Shown: positions 6,091-8,814 of the stretch, piece by piece
Numbering within the stretch: the first letter of the stretch is position 1
Layout: every line of letters starts with the position of its first letter
DNA from: JBOGEB01 sp050743125
GTDB lineage: Bacteria; Actinomycetota; Nitriliruptoria; Euzebyales; Egibacteraceae
Direction of reading: 5' to 3'
Assembly: GCA_050743125.1 (NCBI GenBank)
Contig: JBOGEB010000176.1
Coordinates: 1-8,814 of the forward strand
Length of the DNA: 8,814 bases
The notes under the pieces: model-generated
Told to the model about the DNA's origin: nothing
The model's input: only the letters and a program-made list of their open reading frames with translations
Databases searched by the model: none
Program-made: the position numbers and the translations under genes

Positions 6091-6099
6091 GCACCTTCA

Positions 6100-8256
6100 A
6101 TGAAGGGCGCTGATCCGGGGGTGACAGGGGCAGGAGCGGGCAGGATCGTCGGCGCGGACACCTCCGCGTACCGGCAGCTCCTGCGCAACCGCAACTACCG
6201 GCTGTGGTTCTCGGCGACGCTGGCGTCCAGCCTCGGGGACTGGATGGGGTTCGTCGCGCTCCAGATCCTGGTGGCGTCCCTGTACAAGGCGGGCTCGCGG
6301 CCGGTGCTGTTCGCGCTGGGCGGCGTCATGCTGGCGCGCCTGGCTCCGAGCCTGCTCGTGGGACCGATCGCCGGGGTGCTCGCCGACCGGTACGACCGCC
6401 GGAAGCTCGTCGTCTTCACCGATCTCGCGCGCTGCGTGCTGTTCGTCGCGCTCGCGTTCTCCCACGACCTCACCGCGATCTTCGCGCTCGCGTTCGTCGT
6501 TGAGTGCCTCTCGCTGCTGTTCGCGGCGGCCAAGGACGCGTCGCTGCCCGCCGTCGTCGACCGCCGTCAGCTGACGGAGGCCAACCAGCTCAACCTCCTC
6601 GTCACCTACGGGACACTCCCGCTCGGCGCGGTGGCGGCGGCGGCGATGTTGCCGGTGGCGTCCTTGCTCCAGCGGGTAGGAGTCCAGATCGATGCGGCAC
6701 CGGTCGTGTTGCTCGTCGATGCGGCCACCTACCTGGTCAGCGCGGTGCTGATGGCCCGCCTTGCGCTGCCACGACAGGCCGAGGCCAGCACCAAGGCCGA
6801 CGAGGGGCCGGGGTTCCTGGCCGAGCTCCGCGAAGGAGTTGCGTTCATCCGCGACTTCCCGCTGATCCGCGCGCTGATCACCGGCGTCGTGGGCGTGGCG
6901 TTCGGCGCGGGGATCGTCGTCGCGCTCGGCCCAGAGTTCGTGCGCGCGGAGTTCGGCCGCCCGCCTGGCGACTGGTTCACGCTCATGACCAGCGTCGGCG
7001 TCGGGCTGGTGGTCGGCTTGGCCGCGACCAGGCCGGCGAACCGGCGGATCCCGAAAGAGCGGCTGTTTCCGATCTGCCTTGCCGTCACCGGTGGGATCGC
7101 CTCGGGCATGGCGCTCGTGCCGAGCACCATGTTCGCACTCGTGCTCGGGCTCGGGGTGCTGCTCGGCGCGGCGGGGGGCCTCGGCATCGTCCAGGGCTAC
7201 ACCCTCCTCTACGAGCACACCCAGGACGAGACCCGCGCACGCACGTTCGCCGCCTTTTACACCGGCACCCGGGTCGCGCTGTTCTCCGCGCTCGGGTTCG
7301 GGCCGTTCATCGCCGGCACCGTAGGGACGGTCGGGTTGTTCATCGCGGAGCGCGGTGGGAGCATCTCCGGCGTGCGGGCGACGATCCTGTTCGGCGGCCT
7401 CGTCGGGTTGTTCTTCGGAGTGACCGCCACCCGTGGGATGTACCGGGCGCTGCGTGGGCAGCCCGAGCGCGCCGTCCGGCTGCACACTGAGGAGATCCCA
7501 CGGGAGCGCGGGCGTTTCATCGTGTTCGAGGGGGTGGAGGGCTCGGGGAAATCGACGCAGGCCAGAGCGCTCGCGCAGACCCTCGAGGCTGAGGGGCACA
7601 CGGTGGTCGTCACCCGCGAGCCTGGGGGTCCGCCGGTCGCCGAGCGGCTGCGCGCCCTGCTGCTCGACCCTGACGGGGACCGGATGGAGGACCGCACCGA
7701 GGCGCTGCTGCTGGCCGCCGCCCGCGCCGAGCACGTCGAGAAGGTCGTCCGGCCGGCGCTCGAGGCCGGAACGATCGTCGTGTGCGACCGGTTCATCGAC
7801 AGCTCGCTCGCCTACCAAGGCCACGCGCGCGGGCTCGGCGAGGCGGCGGTCGCCGAGATCAACCGCTGGGCGGTGGGCGGGCTGCTCCCCGACGCCGTCG
7901 TGCTGCTCGACCTCGACCCCGAGGAGGGGCTGCGCCGCGCCCACGCCCACGCCCGCGGCAACGGGCAGGGGGCCGGGGGGAGCCCCCCAATTCAGGGGGC
8001 CGGGGGGAGCCCCCCAATTCAGGCAGCCGGGGCAAGCCCCCCCGGGGGGAGCCCCCCAACGAACGGACTGGACCGCGTGGAGGGTGAGAGCCTCGACTTC
8101 CACCGCCGGGTCGCAGAGGGCTACCGCCAGCTCGCCCGAGCCGACCGCGAGCGCTTCGTCGTCATCGACGCCCTCGCCGACGAGGCCACGGTCGCCGACG
8201 AGGTCCGCCGGGGGCTGGAGGCCTGGCTGCCCCTGCCGACAGTGGCGGCGCGATGA
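6100..8256 (+). CDS. tmk: Fusion protein: MFS-type membrane domain plus thymidylate kinase (dTMP kinase)
   Basis: A 718-residue protein. Residues about 25-455 are an MFS-like membrane domain of roughly 12 hydrophobic segments, beginning LLRNRNYRLWFSATLASSLGDW with the loop motif GVLADRYDRRK near 92-102; its substrate is unknown. Residues about 470-718 are dTMP kinase, making dTDP from dTMP and ATP. They contain the P-loop EGVEGSGKST (477-486), the nucleotide-binding D563-R564 in CDRFIDSSLAYQG, the strand VVLLDLDPEEGL, and the LID with LDRVEGESLDF (657-667). A P-loop Glu suggests the E. coli-like type, which relies on LID arginines. A GC-rich repeat adds about 34 residues (621-654) inside the LID. 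ATG 6100 follows a leaderless-type promoter; in-frame GTG 6121 is an alternative. The stop overlaps holB by ATGA. MFS-Tmk fusions are known in actinomycetes. The kinase is firm; transport activity is uncertain. Confidence 0.94.
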   Translation: MKGADPGVTGAGAGRIVGADTSAYRQLLRNRNYRLWFSATLASSLGDWMGFVALQILVASLYKAGSRPVLFALGGVMLARLAPSLLVGPIAGVLADRYDRRKLVVFTDLARCVLFVALAFSHDLTAIFALAFVVECLSLLFAAAKDASLPAVVDRRQLTEANQLNLLVTYGTLPLGAVAAAAMLPVASLLQRVGVQIDAAPVVLLVDAATYLVSAVLMARLALPRQAEASTKADEGPGFLAELREGVAFIRDFPLIRALITGVVGVAFGAGIVVALGPEFVRAEFGRPPGDWFTLMTSVGVGLVVGLAATRPANRRIPKERLFPICLAVTGGIASGMALVPSTMFALVLGLGVLLGAAGGLGIVQGYTLLYEHTQDETRARTFAAFYTGTRVALFSALGFGPFIAGTVGTVGLFIAERGGSISGVRATILFGGLVGLFFGVTATRGMYRALRGQPERAVRLHTEEIPRERGRFIVFEGVEGSGKSTQARALAQTLEAEGHTVVVTREPGGPPVAERLRALLLDPDGDRMEDRTEALLLAAARAEHVEKVVRPALEAGTIVVCDRFIDSSLAYQGHARGLGEAAVAEINRWAVGGLLPDAVVLLDLDPEEGLRRAHAHARGNGQGAGGSPPIQGAGGSPPIQAAGASPPGGSPPTNGLDRVEGESLDFHRRVAEGYRQLARADRERFVVIDALADEATVADEVRRGLEAWLPLPTVAAR
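7966..8060 (+). repeat. Tandem GC-palindrome array inserted in frame in the Tmk LID loop
   Basis: Two exact 27-bp copies (7966-7992 and 7993-8019), a decayed copy (8020-8043, core GGGGCAAGCCCC) and a partial copy (8044-8060) encode GGSPPIQ, GGSPPIQ, GASPP and GGSPPTN. Three cores read GGGGGGAGCCCCCC, the same as in the methyltransferase gene and in the same codon phase. AACGG lies on both sides (7960-7964 and 8062-8066), 102 bp apart, so deleting one interval restores an ordinary LID reading RGNGLDRVE. The final core is followed 13 nt later by GACCGCGT (8071-8078). Confidence 0.9.
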
Positions 8257-8814
8257 CCGAGGTCTGGGTGGTACGGTCGCCGCCAGTGGGCGGCGGCCTA
8301 TGGGACGTGCCAGGGCAGGAGCGCGCGGTCGCAGTCCTGCGCGACTCGAGCGCCCGCGGGGAGGTCGGCCACGCCTGGGCGTTCGTCGGGCCGCCCGGCG
8401 TCGGCCAGGAGCAGGCCGCCCGGACGCTGGCGGCGACGCTCAACTGCGAGGCCCCCCACGAGGCCAGGCCCTGCGGTCGCTGCTCGACCTGCGACCGCAC
8501 CCTGCGCGGCGCCCACCCGGCCTACTGGGAGCTCGAGCGGACCGGCGGGTTCCACCGGGTCGACGACGTGCGCGAGGTCTGGCTGGCGACCGCCTTCCGC
8601 ACGACCGCCGAGGGCCGGTTCAAGGTGCTGCGGATCGTCGATGCCGACCGGATGAACGAGGCCGCGGCCAACGCGTTCCTCAAGGCGTTGGAGGAGCCGC
8701 CCGCGCGCACGGTGTGGGTGCTCGACCTCGCCGACCCCGACGAGCTTCCCGACACGATCCTGTCGCGCTGCCGGACGGTGCGGTTCGCGCCGTGGCGGCC
8801 GGAGCAGCTGCGCG
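8253..8814 (+). CDS. holB: DNA polymerase III delta prime (clamp-loader) subunit, N-terminal 187 residues, truncated by the right edge
   Basis: Delta prime is a non-motor subunit of the clamp loader that places the sliding clamp on DNA. The frame from ATG 8253 is open to the edge. Visible are a degenerate Walker A, GPPGVGQE (46-53), with Gln52 in place of the catalytic Lys; a zinc module with C65, C74, C77 and C80 (CGRCSTC); AFLKALEEPP (141-150); and the SRC motif ILSRC (169-173). The missing Lys agrees with delta prime not being an ATPase, and separates it from the motor subunit DnaX. The start overlaps the tmk stop by ATGA, which suggests translational coupling. An in-frame GTG at 8286 (residue 12) is an alternative, giving VGGGLWDVPGQERAV, closer to the usual start of the family. 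Confidence 0.93.
   Translation, partial: MTEVWVVRSPPVGGGLWDVPGQERAVAVLRDSSARGEVGHAWAFVGPPGVGQEQAARTLAATLNCEAPHEARPCGRCSTCDRTLRGAHPAYWELERTGGFHRVDDVREVWLATAFRTTAEGRFKVLRIVDADRMNEAAANAFLKALEEPPARTVWVLDLADPDELPDTILSRCRTVRFAPWRPEQLR
8272..8277 (+). promoter_or_regulatory. Possible internal leaderless -10 for holB
   Basis: TACGGT fits TANNNT and ends 8 nt before the alternative in-frame GTG 8286. The spacing equals that seen upstream of the dtxR-like gene and is 1 nt less than at tmk. No good -35 is visible, so this is only a weak suggestion of a holB-specific transcript. Confidence 0.2.

Noticed and set aside
3513..6194. Very long open frame on the minus strand across topA (893 codons)
   Set aside because: It is the antisense of topA, whose plus-strand frame has all catalytic motifs. 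The antisense translation is Arg/Leu/Val-rich with no recognisable domain, as expected from high-GC codon bias.
6097..8103. Long open frame on the minus strand across MFS-tmk (668 codons)
   Set aside because: It mirrors the fusion gene; the product is His/Arg/Gln-rich with no domain, and the plus frame carries the P-loop, DR and MFS motifs.

Overview
The window comes from a high-GC genome, most likely an actinobacterium. The reasons are strong G/C-ending codon use, a topA / MFS-tmk / holB gene order that I recall from actinomycetes such as Streptomyces, and start codons sitting just downstream of TANNNT hexamers, as in leaderless actinobacterial transcripts. TopA carries four C-terminal zinc ribbons and no lysine-rich tail, unlike mycobacterial TopA. 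That hints at a lineage away from the best-studied actinobacteria, but I cannot name a taxon.

Layout. Positions 1-2050 (minus strand) hold a two-gene operon: a DtxR-type metalloregulator with a FeoA-like C-terminal domain, overlapping by ATGA the start of a membrane proton-pumping pyrophosphatase (hppA) that runs off the left edge. Positions 2051-2175 are a divergent promoter region. Positions 2176-2889 (plus) encode a small class I SAM methyltransferase. Positions 2890-3159 look like a MITE-like element with 17-bp terminal inverted repeats, two large internal hairpins and a TGA duplication; the left TGA is the methyltransferase stop codon. Positions 3256-3476 hold a frameshifted remnant resembling the C-terminus of a dGTP triphosphohydrolase. 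Positions 3579-5954 encode DNA topoisomerase I. Positions 5955-6099 hold two hairpins, one a perfect 36-bp palindrome, then a candidate leaderless promoter. Positions 6100-8256 encode one polypeptide with an MFS-type membrane domain fused to thymidylate kinase. It overlaps by ATGA the start of holB (DNA polymerase III delta prime), which runs off the right edge.

How the genes work together: topA, tmk and holB are housekeeping genes of DNA topology, dTTP supply and clamp loading. The dtxR-hppA pair couples a probable metal sensor to an ion-pumping pyrophosphatase.

The most unusual signal is a GC-rich palindromic mini-repeat with core GGGGGGAGCCCCCC. It lies in frame inside two unrelated genes: 90 bp at codon 2 of the methyltransferase and about 102 bp in the LID loop of thymidylate kinase. 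Both copies are read as Gly-Gly-Ser-Pro-Pro, both lie between short duplications of host sequence, and both end 13 nt before the same octamer, GACCGCGT. This resembles in principle the protein-coding palindromic elements of Rickettsia and may be an undescribed family of in-frame insertions.
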